In this document: positions 1 to 8,628 of the stretch, piece by piece
Layout: every line of letters begins with the position of its first letter
How positions within the stretch are numbered: the first letter of the stretch is position 1
NCBI RefSeq assembly: GCF_033807535.1
Contig: NZ_CP136856.1
Location: forward strand, 3,095,001 to 3,159,000
DNA from: Oceanisphaera sp. IT1-181
Lineage (GTDB): Bacteria > Pseudomonadota > Gammaproteobacteria > Enterobacterales > Aeromonadaceae
Direction of reading: 5' to 3'
DNA length: 64,000 nucleotides
Position numbers and translations under genes: made by a program
Notes under the pieces: generated by a model
What the model was told of the DNA's origin: nothing
The model's input: only the letters and a program-made list of their open reading frames with translations
Database searches by the model: none

Positions 1-208
1 AAGGTCCCCTCCTTTCCCCCGTAGGGCGTATGCGGTATTAGCCATCGTTTCCAATGGTTATCCCCCTCGACTGGGCAGATCCCCAAGCATTACTCACCCG
101 TCCGCCGCTCGTCAGCAAAATAGCAAGCTATCTCCTGTTACCGCTCGACTTGCATGTGTTAGGCCTGCCGCCAGCGTTCAATCTGAGCCATGATCAAACT
201 CTTCAATT
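1..208 (-). rRNA. rrs: 16S ribosomal RNA, 5' part (cut by window edge)
   Basis: Read on the minus strand, the sequence ending near base 208 begins TTGAAGAGTTTGATCATGGC and continues TCAGATTGAACGCTGGCGGC, the invariant 5' end of bacterial 16S rRNA. About 208 nt lie in the window; the rest of the operon lies to the left. The mature 5' end is placed by comparison with E. coli and may be off by one or two bases. Two promoters and a boxA lie upstream on the same strand. gmhB directly upstream of an rRNA operon is the same arrangement as gmhB-rrnH in E. coli. Confidence 0.97.
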
Positions 209-334
209 AAAGACTTGATGCTCAATGAATTACTGATGTACTTCTATTTCTAGGTGCACTTCACAAGACATTGATAAACAATATTATTTTGTTCTCAACG
301 TGCTGCTAAGTGCCCACACAGTTTGCTTGATAAA

Positions 335-346
335 TTGTTAAAGAGC
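335..346 (-). promoter_or_regulatory. rRNA leader boxA antitermination element
   Basis: The minus strand reads GCTCTTTAACAA followed by TTTATC, nearly identical to the boxA region of E. coli rrn leaders. The downstream leader sequence CTGTGTGGGCAC also matches. boxA RNA recruits the NusB/NusE antitermination complex. Confidence 0.85.
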
Positions 347-374
347 GTGACCGTATCTCAGGTCAGGGATGCGT

Positions 375-402
375 ATTCTACGCATTCCTCAGTGTTCGTC
401 AA
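375..402 (-). promoter_or_regulatory. rRNA operon promoter P2
   Basis: On the minus strand TTGACG (397-402) and TAGAAT (375-380) are separated by 16 bp, upstream of boxA and the 16S gene. The position and spacing fit the constitutive rrn P2 promoter. No transcription start is mapped; this is a pattern match. Confidence 0.7.
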
Positions 403-478
403 GTGTTTGTTTCAAACTTAATTTCGTTTTCTGCAAACCCTTGTGACCGTGGACGCTTGCCCCGTGTCAGTGGTGCGC

Positions 479-506
479 ATTATAGGGAAGGCAGTTTTAA
501 GCGCAA
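479..506 (-). promoter_or_regulatory. rRNA operon promoter P1
   Basis: On the minus strand a perfect TATAAT (479-484) lies 16 bp downstream of TTGCGC (501-506) and is followed by a GC-rich discriminator (GCGCACC). The short spacer and GC-rich discriminator are typical of stringently controlled rrn P1 promoters. It lies about 100 bp upstream of P2. AT-rich sequence further upstream could serve as an UP element. Confidence 0.7.
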
Positions 507-562
507 CACCTTTTTCATCAAAAGTGGTTCAAGCGGTCAGCATTTAACCTATGTGCGCTAGA

Positions 563-1120
563 TCACACCAAACTGGGCAGTTTTTCGGCAAATTCGACCA
601 GCGATGGATACACGGCGCCCGCTAATGCTTCGCCTTCGGCCGTGATTTCTTTACCGGTGCGCACTAATACTAAGTTAGTTACGCCTGCGGCTTGGGCGGC
701 TTGCAGGTCAGAAACTTTATCGCCCACCATATAAGAGGCGCTGGCATCTATATCCAGATCTGCAATCGCTTCTAAAAACATGCCTGGTGCAGGTTTACGG
801 CACTGGCACGCTTGGGTGTTAGCCGTGGTGCCCTCTGTCGGGTGGTGAGGACAAAAGTAAATACCGTCGAGATCCACATCTTGATCCGCGAGTGACCAGT
901 CCATCCATTCGGTTAAACGAATAAAGTCATTTTCGCTAAACAGGCCCCGCGCAATACCCGATTGATTGGTCACCACAACTAGCTGATAGCCTTTTTCTTT
1001 TAGCTGTTTCATGGCGCCGATCACGCCCTCAATAAAGACAAAGTTATCCCTAGTGGACACATAGCCGCTGTCTTGATTGATAACGCCATCTCGGTCGAGA
1101 AAAATTGCTGCTCTGCTCAC
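563..1120 (-). CDS. gmhB: D-glycero-beta-D-manno-heptose-1,7-bisphosphate 7-phosphatase
   Basis: A 185-aa cytoplasmic HAD-superfamily phosphatase of the histidinol-phosphatase/GmhB type. It removes the C7 phosphate from heptose bisphosphate on the way to ADP-heptose for the LPS inner core. The HAD motif FLDRDGVIN gives nucleophile Asp9 and acid/base Asp11. A Cys/His-rich zinc loop (CPHHP followed by CQCRKP) lies near residues 90-110, and a late GDKVSDLQAA motif binds Mg. Length matches the family. It is the last gene before the rRNA promoters and follows the peptide-transporter genes by 67 bp, so it may be transcribed with them. In E. coli it lies directly between metNIQ and rrnH; here the transporter operon lies in between. 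Confidence 0.95.
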   Translation of the reverse strand: MSRAAIFLDRDGVINQDSGYVSTRDNFVFIEGVIGAMKQLKEKGYQLVVVTNQSGIARGLFSENDFIRLTEWMDWSLADQDVDLDGIYFCPHHPTEGTTANTQACQCRKPAPGMFLEAIADLDIDASASYMVGDKVSDLQAAQAAGVTNLVLVRTGKEITAEGEALAGAVYPSLVEFAEKLPSLV

Positions 1121-1187
1121 GGGTACTTCCTATTGGTGATGAATAATGGTTTGAGGGATCGTTTAGAGGTATTGGCGATCAATAGCT

Positions 1188-2333
1188 CTATATAACAGGC
1201 GTAATAATATCACAGCTCTCCACATTCTGAGGTAAGCGTTCACCGCTCATGATCTCTCGATGAAAGTGACAGGCTACTTGATGCGCTTCGCCGCCAGATT
1301 GCTTTGTGTTTGATAAGGTTTGCGCCCCAAGAGTCGGTTCTGCTGGTAGTAAAAGCGGCACTTCACTGATGCAGCGCTCACCTACATATGGACAGCGGGT
1401 GCGAAAATGACAACCTGATGGCGGATTGGCCGGAGACGGCGGCTCGCCCTGTAACATAAGGGGCGCTTTGCGCCGTCTGGGATCGGGTTCTGGGATCGCG
1501 GCCAGCAAGGCTTGGGTATAAGGATGCAAGGCTTGGGCGTATAAGTCATCACTGGGCGCCAACTCGATAATGCGGCCCAAGTACATAACGGCGATATGAT
1601 CGGAGATGTGCTTTACTACCGAAAGATTATGAGCAATAAACAAGATAGCCAGTTGGTACTCTTGCTGCAGCGAAAGCAACAAATTCAAAATCTGCGATTG
1701 TACCGAGACGTCTAGTGCGGACACGGCCTCATCACACACTAGCAATTTCGGTTTTAGCGCCATGGCGCGCGCGATACCGATGCGCTGTCGTTGGCCGCCA
1801 GAAAACTCGTGGGGATAACGATTGAGCGCCGAAACTGGCAAGCCGACCCGCTGCAATAATTCACCGGCCCACACTTGGCGCTCTTTCGCCGTGCCGAGCC
1901 CGTGAATAACAAACGGCTCTTGCAGGATAGTGGCTATAGTATGGCGACTATTTAGGGATTCTTGAGGGTCTTGAAACACCAGCTGCATTTGCTGGCGTAA
2001 AGGGCGCATTTGTCGCGCCGAGTAGTCGGTAATATCTTGACCATCGAAATGAATGCGGCCTGAGCTTGGCTGGTGCAGCTTCAGTAAGGCGCGCGCCAAT
2101 GTCGACTTACCGCAGCCTGACTCACCCACCAGCCCGAGGGTTTTGCCGGCGGCCAAAGTAAAGCTAACGCCATCGACCGCATACAGGGTTTGGCCGCGAC
2201 GCAATAAACCACCGCCCAAGGTGAAGTGCTGGCCCAAGTTTTCTAGTTGCAAGATCGGCTGCCCGGCTGATTCAGCTGCGACTGGCTCTGGTGCAACTTC
2301 CTGCACTTTCTCGATGCTTATGGCTTTGGTCAT
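1188..2333 (-). CDS. peptide ABC transporter ATP-binding protein (second ATPase, YejF C-half-like)
   Basis: A 381-aa ABC ATPase. The start at 2333 overlaps the stop of the preceding ATPase as ATGA; an in-frame GTG-type start further upstream (2432) would give a 33-residue extension lying in the other gene and is rejected. It carries Walker A GESGCGKST, signature FSGGQRQRIGIARAM, Walker B LLVCDEAVSALD and the oligopeptide-transporter C-terminal cysteine module (GCHFRTRCPY, then RC). Together with the other ATPase it should power a dipeptide/oligopeptide importer. E. coli fuses the equivalent domains into one YejF polypeptide; here they are separate. The substrate is not predictable from the ATPase. 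Confidence 0.9.
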   Translation of the reverse strand: MTKAISIEKVQEVAPEPVAAESAGQPILQLENLGQHFTLGGGLLRRGQTLYAVDGVSFTLAAGKTLGLVGESGCGKSTLARALLKLHQPSSGRIHFDGQDITDYSARQMRPLRQQMQLVFQDPQESLNSRHTIATILQEPFVIHGLGTAKERQVWAGELLQRVGLPVSALNRYPHEFSGGQRQRIGIARAMALKPKLLVCDEAVSALDVSVQSQILNLLLSLQQEYQLAILFIAHNLSVVKHISDHIAVMYLGRIIELAPSDDLYAQALHPYTQALLAAIPEPDPRRRKAPLMLQGEPPSPANPPSGCHFRTRCPYVGERCISEVPLLLPAEPTLGAQTLSNTKQSGGEAHQVACHFHREIMSGERLPQNVESCDIITPVI

Positions 2334-3364
2334 AATGCTAACTCCCGCCAATGATGACACCACACCGTATGCGTCGCCGCCACTTGCTCCACACTGGGTT
2401 GCTGTTGGCAAATGTCGGTTTGATAAGCGCACCGATTAGCAAACCGACAACCGCTTACCTGCTCTTCTATGCTAGGCACTTGGCCGGGAATGGTGGCCAA
2501 GATGGTTTTGCTGGGTTGGTCTAGCCGAGGGATGGAGGCTAGCAAGCCTTGGGTGTAAGGGTGGGCTGGCCTTTCATATAAGCTCAATACCGGTGCTTGC
2601 TCGGCGCTGCGCCCCGCATACATAACCAATACTTGGTCGCAAATTTGCGCCACTACGCCTAAATCATGAGTAATAAATAATACTGCCATGCCATTTTTCT
2701 GCTGCAAGGCTTTAATTAAATGCAGAATTTGCGCTTGAATGGTCACATCAAGCGCCGTGGTTGGCTCGTCACAAATTAATAAGTCCGGCTCACAGGCCAG
2801 CGCCATGGCAATCATCACCCGTTGGCGCATACCACCCGATAGCTGATGGGGATAAGCTTTGAGTCGCGCCTTAGCTTCGGGGATACCCACCTGTTGCAGC
2901 ATCTCCATGGCTGCTTGCTGTTGCTCGCGCTTATTCATCTCTGGCCTGTGCAGTTGATAAACTTCCATCAACTGGCGACCCACGGTATGTACCGGATTAA
3001 GTGCCGTCATCGGCTCTTGAAAGATCATGGCGATTTTATTGCCACGCACTTGATAACGTTGTTCGGCAGTTAAGGTTAAGAGATCTTGCCCTTGAAACAA
3101 GGCTTGGCCGCCCACCACCTGGCCCGCCGGCTTTGGCAGCAGCCCCAGCAAGCTCAGGGCGGTGACGCTCTTGCCGCAACCGGACTCACCTACTAAGCCG
3201 AGGGTTTGGCCGGACAGCAAGCTAAAGCTCACATCGTCTACCACCCGAAACTCACCTTGTTCGGTAGTGAAGCTTACTGCCAGATGTTCAACTTGTAACA
3301 AGGGTTCCGTTGGCTTACCTCGTAGCAATGGCTCCGTTTTTTCAACTTGTAACAGGGCCTCCAT
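2330..3364 (-). CDS. peptide ABC transporter ATP-binding protein (first ATPase, YejF N-half-like)
   Basis: A 344-aa ABC ATPase with Walker A GESGCGKSV, signature LSGGMRQRVMIAMAL, Walker B LLICDEPTTALD and an oligopeptide-type C-terminal extension with cysteines (GCRFANRCAY, then C). The start codon overlaps the stop of the binding-protein gene (TAATG) and its stop overlaps the next ATPase (ATGA), so translation is tightly coupled. The N-terminus holds a short internal duplication (TEPLL and LLQVE each occur twice in the first 26 residues), which may be a recent slippage product. Confidence 0.9.
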   Translation of the reverse strand: MEALLQVEKTEPLLRGKPTEPLLQVEHLAVSFTTEQGEFRVVDDVSFSLLSGQTLGLVGESGCGKSVTALSLLGLLPKPAGQVVGGQALFQGQDLLTLTAEQRYQVRGNKIAMIFQEPMTALNPVHTVGRQLMEVYQLHRPEMNKREQQQAAMEMLQQVGIPEAKARLKAYPHQLSGGMRQRVMIAMALACEPDLLICDEPTTALDVTIQAQILHLIKALQQKNGMAVLFITHDLGVVAQICDQVLVMYAGRSAEQAPVLSLYERPAHPYTQGLLASIPRLDQPSKTILATIPGQVPSIEEQVSGCRFANRCAYQTDICQQQPSVEQVAATHTVWCHHWRELAL

Positions 3365-5184
3365 TACTGCTCCTTATGCCGCCAAGTTTCATCTATCTCT
3401 AATACCGGATCAAAACGCACCTTGCCGGCTTTAATTTCTTTTTTCAGCGTCTCATCTATCCAAAACAAACCACCTGTGCTGTAAGGCGATCCTTCCATGG
3501 GCCAAAATAAGGACGGCGAATGACGACTGCCTTTGGTCTCGGGCAGGCGCACATAGCGCCAGTAGGCTTCACGCGTGTAAGGTACCTGATAGCCAGGAAT
3601 AAAAATCGCCAGCTCATATACGCGACGCTGAATTTGGCGTGAGATATCGGCTTTATCGTCCAAGTCCATGGTGACGCGGTATTGCTCGATTAACGTATCA
3701 AGCTGGTCATCGGCAATATTAAACAGATTATTGGTTTGTGGTTTGTTGGCGTTAGCCGAGTGAAAAAATTCCCAATATTGAGGATATAAGCCACCCCCCG
3801 CCCAACCGAGCCAAGCAGCTTCATGCTTTTTCTCCAGCATGACTTTAAAACCACTGGCGCCATCCACCAAATTAAGCTGCAAGTCGAGTCCGGCTTTACG
3901 AGCTTCTTCGCGCAAGATAGCCAAGCGTGGCGTGTGCTCTTGAGTGGTATAAGTCACGGCTAAGCTAAGCACATCGCCCGCGCTATTGCGTAAAAATCCG
4001 CCGGGCCCTTGTTGGTCATACCCAGCCTCGGTAAACAACTCTCGGGCGCGCTTAATATCGTAATCGCGAGCATTAATGCCCGCATCGGTAAAGGCATCAT
4101 AACCGGTACCAAAGGTATGCATGCGTTCATAATCACCACGCAATATAGTGTCGAGCATGCGTTGCATGTTCAGTGCGTGCGCCATGCCTTCGCGTACACG
4201 TAGGTCGCTTAAGCGCGGATGAGCAGTATTAAGGTGAAAGCCCTGGGCGCCTTGGGGCATGTCGTTATAAAACCAAATGCGGTTAATTAAGCCCTGTTTG
4301 TATTCTGGGGTATCGGTTTTATCGTGCCACCACTCCGGCAAAATCAGACCAAAGGTGTCGATATCGCCACGCAAAAAGTGGCGATAAGAGATATTAAGAT
4401 CGCGGATCACGGTTAAGCGGATCACATCTGGGTTAAAGCGGTGCTGATAATACTTAAGATCATTGCCCCACCAATCATCGAGGCGCTTAAAGCTAATAGA
4501 GCGGCCGCGTTTTACATCGTCCATCACGTAAGCACCCGTTACCGGCGCTTGCGCCCAGTTATAGCTGCGCACCCAATCGTCGGTTAGCGTATAAAAATGT
4601 TTCGGCTCTGGCGTTAAGCCCACGGTATTGAGTAACTCCCGCTGACTTTTTTCACTGCCAGCTGTGACTGAAATCGTGTGCTCATCGAAGGCTGTGACAT
4701 CGACAATTTCTTCGCTGAAGTAGTTGTTATACCAAGGGGCGCGGATCACCTCGGAGCGCATCATCTCGATGGTAAACAAGAAGTCGGCGCTGGTGACCGG
4801 CTTGCCATCAGACCAGCGCGCGGCCGGGTTGAGCTTGAAGTACATGGTTTTGTTGTCGTCGCCAAAGGCCCAATGAGTGGCCAAGCCGGGAATAGGATTT
4901 TGGGTGACGGGGTGCAGCGAATACAACCCCAACTGGTTTTCTAAGATAAAAGAGCGAAATGCGGTATTGGAGTCCGGCCCCACTGTGCGAAAGGTCAGCG
5001 GGAAACTCATCAAGCTGCTATTGAAAATCCCACCACGTTTGGCCTCAGGAGAGGCAAAGATAGGATCGTCATTATTAGTCTGCCAATCCAGCCCGCTGGG
5101 TAGCTCAGCGGCACTGACATTCATGCTGGCTACTAGCCCTAAGGCCAGCAACCAACCACCGAGCTGTCCGAATAATTTTTTCAT
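3364..5184 (-). CDS. yejA: periplasmic peptide-binding protein of an ABC importer (YejA-like)
   Basis: A 606-aa family 5 extracellular solute-binding protein. I start it at 5184 (MKKLFGQLGG) because this gives a normal signal peptide (hydrophobic WLLALGLVASMNV, cleavage after VSA) and an upstream AGGGAAGC. Longer ORF starts overlap the preceding permease gene. The RGGIFNSS..TFRTVGPDSN region, the WSDGKPVTSADFLFTIEMM block and the C-terminal PGYQVPYTREAYWRY fit YejA-type proteins, and the length is close to E. coli YejA. It would deliver peptides to the adjacent YejB/YejE permeases. Confidence 0.85.
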   Translation of the reverse strand: MKKLFGQLGGWLLALGLVASMNVSAAELPSGLDWQTNNDDPIFASPEAKRGGIFNSSLMSFPLTFRTVGPDSNTAFRSFILENQLGLYSLHPVTQNPIPGLATHWAFGDDNKTMYFKLNPAARWSDGKPVTSADFLFTIEMMRSEVIRAPWYNNYFSEEIVDVTAFDEHTISVTAGSEKSQRELLNTVGLTPEPKHFYTLTDDWVRSYNWAQAPVTGAYVMDDVKRGRSISFKRLDDWWGNDLKYYQHRFNPDVIRLTVIRDLNISYRHFLRGDIDTFGLILPEWWHDKTDTPEYKQGLINRIWFYNDMPQGAQGFHLNTAHPRLSDLRVREGMAHALNMQRMLDTILRGDYERMHTFGTGYDAFTDAGINARDYDIKRARELFTEAGYDQQGPGGFLRNSAGDVLSLAVTYTTQEHTPRLAILREEARKAGLDLQLNLVDGASGFKVMLEKKHEAAWLGWAGGGLYPQYWEFFHSANANKPQTNNLFNIADDQLDTLIEQYRVTMDLDDKADISRQIQRRVYELAIFIPGYQVPYTREAYWRYVRLPETKGSRHSPSLFWPMEGSPYSTGGLFWIDETLKKEIKAGKVRFDPVLEIDETWRHKEQ

Positions 5185-5194
5185 GCTTCCCTGC

Positions 5195-6331
5195 CTATTC
5201 ATAACGAGAAAAATGTTTGGGATCCAAGGCTTCACGAATCGCCTCGCCAATAAAAGATACGGTAATGAGCACCAAAGACACGGCCGTCACCACAGAGCCC
5301 ACAATCCAAGGCGCATCTAAATGATTCACCCCTTGGCGCAATAACTCGCCCCAACTGGGGGTGGGCGGTGCTAAGCCAAAGCCCAGATAATCGAGTGCCG
5401 TGAGTAAAGAGATATTGGCGACCACGGTAAAGGGAGCCAGCGTCACTATCATCACCAAGGTATTAGGCAAAATATGGTGCACGATAATGCGCCACAGCCC
5501 AGCTCCTTGAGCCCGTGCCGCCAACACATAGTCGCGTACCTTTTCACGATAAGTAAGGGTGCGCATATACCAAGTAATGCCCATCCAGCCGAACAAGACG
5601 TTAATGCCGACAAACAGCATAAAATTGGGCTGGGTCAGCGATACCAAAATCATGATCACATACAAGAACGGCACCTGAGACCAGACTTCAATAAAGCGCT
5701 GAAAGAACAAATCAAACTTGCCCCCCACAAACCCCATGGCACAGCCCAAGAGCACGCCAATCACGTAGCTGGCGGTGAGCGCAATAAAAGCAAAACCCAC
5801 CGCGGTGCGAAAGCCGTACACCAGTCGCGCTAAAATATCCCGGCCCGAGCTATCTGTGCCTAAATAATGGCTCTGCGCGGCACTGGGTGCCGAGGGCGGA
5901 TAACCGTTGCCGCTGTAATCTTGCTCATAAGGACTCCAAGGCACGACGGGCAATAACACCCAGTTTTTTGACGGGCTGGCTGGCACTGGTGCTGCGTTAA
6001 CTTGATCTACATTAGCTTGGTCTGTATTAGCTTGTTCTGCGCTCGCTTGCTCTGCATTGGCTTGTTCTGCAAATAGGGCTTTGAGCTCGCGATAGTTAGT
6101 TTCGTACTGATAACCTAAGCCAAAGGTATTGCCGGTGATCACGTCACCGTAACTGGGGAAATACAGCTGACCTTCATATTTAACGATTAAGGCGCGATTG
6201 CTGGCCCACAGCTCGGCGGTGACAGCCAGCACTACCATCAGCATAAATAAACAAAAGGCGTAATAACCACGGCGAATACCGCGAAAGCGGCGCCATTTTT
6301 TTACCGTGACGTCTGAGAATAAATTAGCCAT
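5195..6331 (-). CDS. yejE: peptide ABC transporter permease, YejE-like
   Basis: A 378-aa inner-membrane permease. A first membrane segment lies near residues 24-44, followed by a long periplasmic loop, then the binding-protein-dependent permease domain with the EAA-type loop (AARAQGAGLWRIIVHHILPN) and further membrane segments. The C-terminal EAIREALDPKHF is typical of YejE/OppC subunits. The loop at about residues 85-115 contains degenerate 5-residue repeats of the EQANA type, making the protein longer than I recall for E. coli YejE. The start overlaps the end of yejB by 8 nt. Confidence 0.88.
   Translation of the reverse strand: MANLFSDVTVKKWRRFRGIRRGYYAFCLFMLMVVLAVTAELWASNRALIVKYEGQLYFPSYGDVITGNTFGLGYQYETNYRELKALFAEQANAEQASAEQANTDQANVDQVNAAPVPASPSKNWVLLPVVPWSPYEQDYSGNGYPPSAPSAAQSHYLGTDSSGRDILARLVYGFRTAVGFAFIALTASYVIGVLLGCAMGFVGGKFDLFFQRFIEVWSQVPFLYVIMILVSLTQPNFMLFVGINVLFGWMGITWYMRTLTYREKVRDYVLAARAQGAGLWRIIVHHILPNTLVMIVTLAPFTVVANISLLTALDYLGFGLAPPTPSWGELLRQGVNHLDAPWIVGSVVTAVSLVLITVSFIGEAIREALDPKHFSRYE
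6001..6072 (-). repeat. 15-bp degenerate tandem repeat inside yejE
   Basis: About five copies of a 15-bp unit encode EQANA/EQASA/DQANV/DQVNA in the periplasmic loop of the permease. The repeats keep the reading frame and are Glu/Gln/Ala/Asn rich. Copy number may vary between strains; that is an inference. Confidence 0.75.
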
Positions 6332-7343
6332 CGAAACGCACCCTAGGATCCACTAGCGCCACGCAGATATCCGATAAAATATTACCCACTAACATCATCA
6401 AGGAGGTCACTGCCAAGATGCCCATCACCACCGGATAATCCCGCTCCACTATCGCCTCGTAACCCAGCAAGCCTAGACCATCGATATTAAAGATCACCTC
6501 GATTAAAAAAGAGCCGGCGAAGAACACCGAAATCACGTTACCGAAATGGCTGGCAATGGGGATCATGCTGTTGCGCAACGCATGGCGCGTTACCGCCTTA
6601 TGAAACGGCAAGCCTTTGGCCACCGCAGTGCGCACATAATCGGCTGACAGGTTTTCCATTAGGCTGTTTTTCATGGTCATGGTCAGCACCGCAAAATCAC
6701 CAATGGCATAGGCAATCAAGGGTAATAGTGCATGGTGGAATAGATTTAAGGTTTTCGGCCAAAAGCCTTCTAGGTAATAGAAGTCATCGCCAACGAAGCC
6801 ACCCATGGGGAACCAACCCAGCTGAAACGAAAAAATCGTCAGTAAGAAAATGCCCACCACATAGGCGGGCAACGCATAACCGGCGTAAATCAGCATAGAA
6901 GTAATGCTGTCGAAGCGGCTGTTGTGTTTCAGCGCTTTGAGGATCCCTAAGGGGATGGAGATGAAATAACTGAGGAAGAAGGTACAGATACCAAAGAAGG
7001 CGGACACAGGTAGCCGCTCTTTAATAAGCTCCCACACCGGCAAGAAATAGCGGCTCGACTCACCCAAGTCTAATTGCACCAGTTTGGTCAGCCAATCGCG
7101 ATAGGCTTCAAACACAGGTTTATCTAGGCCATAGAAGGCTTTAAGCTCGTCGATTTGCTCCGCCGAGAGCACCTGACTGCCGCGCGAGCTTTGGCTAAAC
7201 TCGCTGCTTTGCATTTGGCTTTCCATTAGCATGCGCTCGACGGGCCCACCGGGGACGAAGCGAGTAATGGCAAACACCACTAAGGTAATTCCCAAAAAGG
7301 TCGGGATCAGCAGCAATAAACGCCGCAGAAAATACTGTGCCAT
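6324..7343 (-). CDS. yejB: peptide ABC transporter permease, YejB-like
   Basis: A 339-aa inner-membrane permease and the first gene of the transporter operon. I chose the start at 7343 (MAQYFLRRLLLLIPTF) because AAGGAAA lies just upstream and the product begins with the typical FLRRLLLLIPTFLGI membrane anchor; the longer form adds 17 unconserved residues. The RFVPGGPVERML block after the first membrane segment and the EAA loop (AVAKGLPFHKAVTRHALRN) are standard for OppB/YejB subunits. It is divergent from metN, sharing a 241-bp intergenic region. Confidence 0.88.
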   Translation of the reverse strand: MAQYFLRRLLLLIPTFLGITLVVFAITRFVPGGPVERMLMESQMQSSEFSQSSRGSQVLSAEQIDELKAFYGLDKPVFEAYRDWLTKLVQLDLGESSRYFLPVWELIKERLPVSAFFGICTFFLSYFISIPLGILKALKHNSRFDSITSMLIYAGYALPAYVVGIFLLTIFSFQLGWFPMGGFVGDDFYYLEGFWPKTLNLFHHALLPLIAYAIGDFAVLTMTMKNSLMENLSADYVRTAVAKGLPFHKAVTRHALRNSMIPIASHFGNVISVFFAGSFLIEVIFNIDGLGLLGYEAIVERDYPVVMGILAVTSLMMLVGNILSDICVALVDPRVRFDG

Positions 7344-7467
7344 TGTTTTCCTTAAATTCTTTCCCTGAAAGCGCGGAAATAACGCTATAAGCACCCTAGC
7401 CTATCTGGCTGCCGATAAGCAAGAAAGAGACGCGCCGCACCTTATGGTGAGCGATGAACATTTTGCG

Positions 7468-7498
7468 TTGACTCAGACATCCAGACGGCTTAGCATCA
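7468..7498 (+). promoter_or_regulatory. metN promoter with overlapping MetJ boxes
   Basis: TTGACT (7468-7473) and TAGCAT (7491-7496) are 17 bp apart. Two adjacent 8-mers in the spacer, AGACATCC and AGACGGCT (7475-7490), match the met box AGACGTCT at 6/8 and 7/8. A third unit (7491-7498) is poor. Tandem 8-mers of this kind bind the SAM-dependent repressor MetJ, which represses metNIQ in E. coli. The site lies about 90-115 bp upstream of the metN start. This is a motif-level prediction. Confidence 0.65.
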
Positions 7499-7584
7499 AC
7501 TGTTATTGGTCATACTTTTGTGACTTGTCACTACCCTGTTCTGTTAAAGTAGTGAAAAACCTTACCGCAAAGGCTCATCCTCCG

Positions 7585-8628
7585 ATGATCAAGCTAATGA
7601 ATATCAGTAAGCGCTACGGCGACGGCAAACAGGCCGTGCATGCAGTGCGTAACATTAACCTGGCAGTGGCTGCGGGCCAAATTATGGGCGTGATCGGCGA
7701 GTCAGGCGCGGGCAAGAGCACGCTGATCCGTTGCGTGAATATGTTAGAGCGCCCCACCAGTGGCCAAATATTAGTCGACGGCCAAGATTTAACCCAGCTT
7801 AAAGAAAGTCAGCTGCCGGCGGCGCGGCGCAAGATCGGCATGATTTTTCAGCATTTTAATTTGTTGTCCTCTCGCACCGTGTTCGCCAATGTCGCCTTGC
7901 CATTAGAGCTGGCCGGCATGAATAAGGCTGACATTAAGCACAGAGTAACCGAGCTATTAGAGTTGGTGGGCTTAAGCCACAGAGCTAACGCCTACCCCAA
8001 TGCGCTGTCGGGTGGTCAAAAACAGCGGGTGGCCATCGCACGCGCCTTGGCGCCTAAGCCTAAGGTATTGCTGTGTGATGAAGCTACCTCGGCGCTGGAT
8101 CCTAATACTACGCAATCGATTCTAACGCTATTAAAAGACATTAACCGTAAGCTCGGTCTGACCATACTGTTGATCACCCATGAAATGCAGGTGGTGAAAA
8201 CCATTTGTGACCGAGTGGCGATTATCAGCGACGGCGAGCTAATAGAAGAAGGCGAAGTGGCGTGGTTTTTTGCCAATGCTAAGACTGAGCTGGCGCGCCG
8301 CTTTATTGCCTCCACCATTAACTTGGCAGTTCCTGAGGATTATCAGCAGCGTTTGCAAGCGCAACCCTCGGCCGATAGCTTGCCGTTAGTGCGGCTGGGC
8401 TTTAGCGGCGAGACTGTGGATAGCCCACTGATTTCTATTTTGAGTCGTGAGCTTAATGTGGATGTCAGCATCTTAAGCGCCGACATGGAATACGCAGGCG
8501 GCGTTAAGTTTGGCTTTATGCTGGCGGAGCTGGATGGCAGCCAACAGCAAACACAGGCCGCACTGGCTTATCTTCAAGAACATAAAATTCAGGTAGAGGT
8601 ACTCGGTTATGTCCGACGCCATGGTTAA
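7585..8628 (+). CDS. metN: methionine ABC transporter ATP-binding protein
   Basis: A 347-aa ABC ATPase of the MetN type, which drives uptake of L- and D-methionine. I start at 7585 (MIKLMNISKRYGDG) because this aligns with known MetN N-termini; the longer reading frame back to 7444 runs through the promoter and met boxes. It shows Walker A GESGAGKST (residues 38-46), signature ALSGGQKQRVAIARAL, Walker B VLLCDEATSALDP and the C-terminal regulatory domain (about residues 265-345) that binds methionine and causes transinhibition in characterised MetN proteins. It overlaps metI by 20 nt. Confidence 0.95.
   Translation: MIKLMNISKRYGDGKQAVHAVRNINLAVAAGQIMGVIGESGAGKSTLIRCVNMLERPTSGQILVDGQDLTQLKESQLPAARRKIGMIFQHFNLLSSRTVFANVALPLELAGMNKADIKHRVTELLELVGLSHRANAYPNALSGGQKQRVAIARALAPKPKVLLCDEATSALDPNTTQSILTLLKDINRKLGLTILLITHEMQVVKTICDRVAIISDGELIEEGEVAWFFANAKTELARRFIASTINLAVPEDYQQRLQAQPSADSLPLVRLGFSGETVDSPLISILSRELNVDVSILSADMEYAGGVKFGFMLAELDGSQQQTQAALAYLQEHKIQVEVLGYVRRHG

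Noticed and set aside
7525..7550. Second candidate metN promoter, TTGTCA with TAAAGT
   Set aside because: The hexamers are only 14 bp apart, too close for a sigma-70 promoter.
7444..7584. Extended metN frame starting at 7444
   Set aside because: The extra 47 residues have no counterpart in MetN and are encoded by the promoter and operator region.
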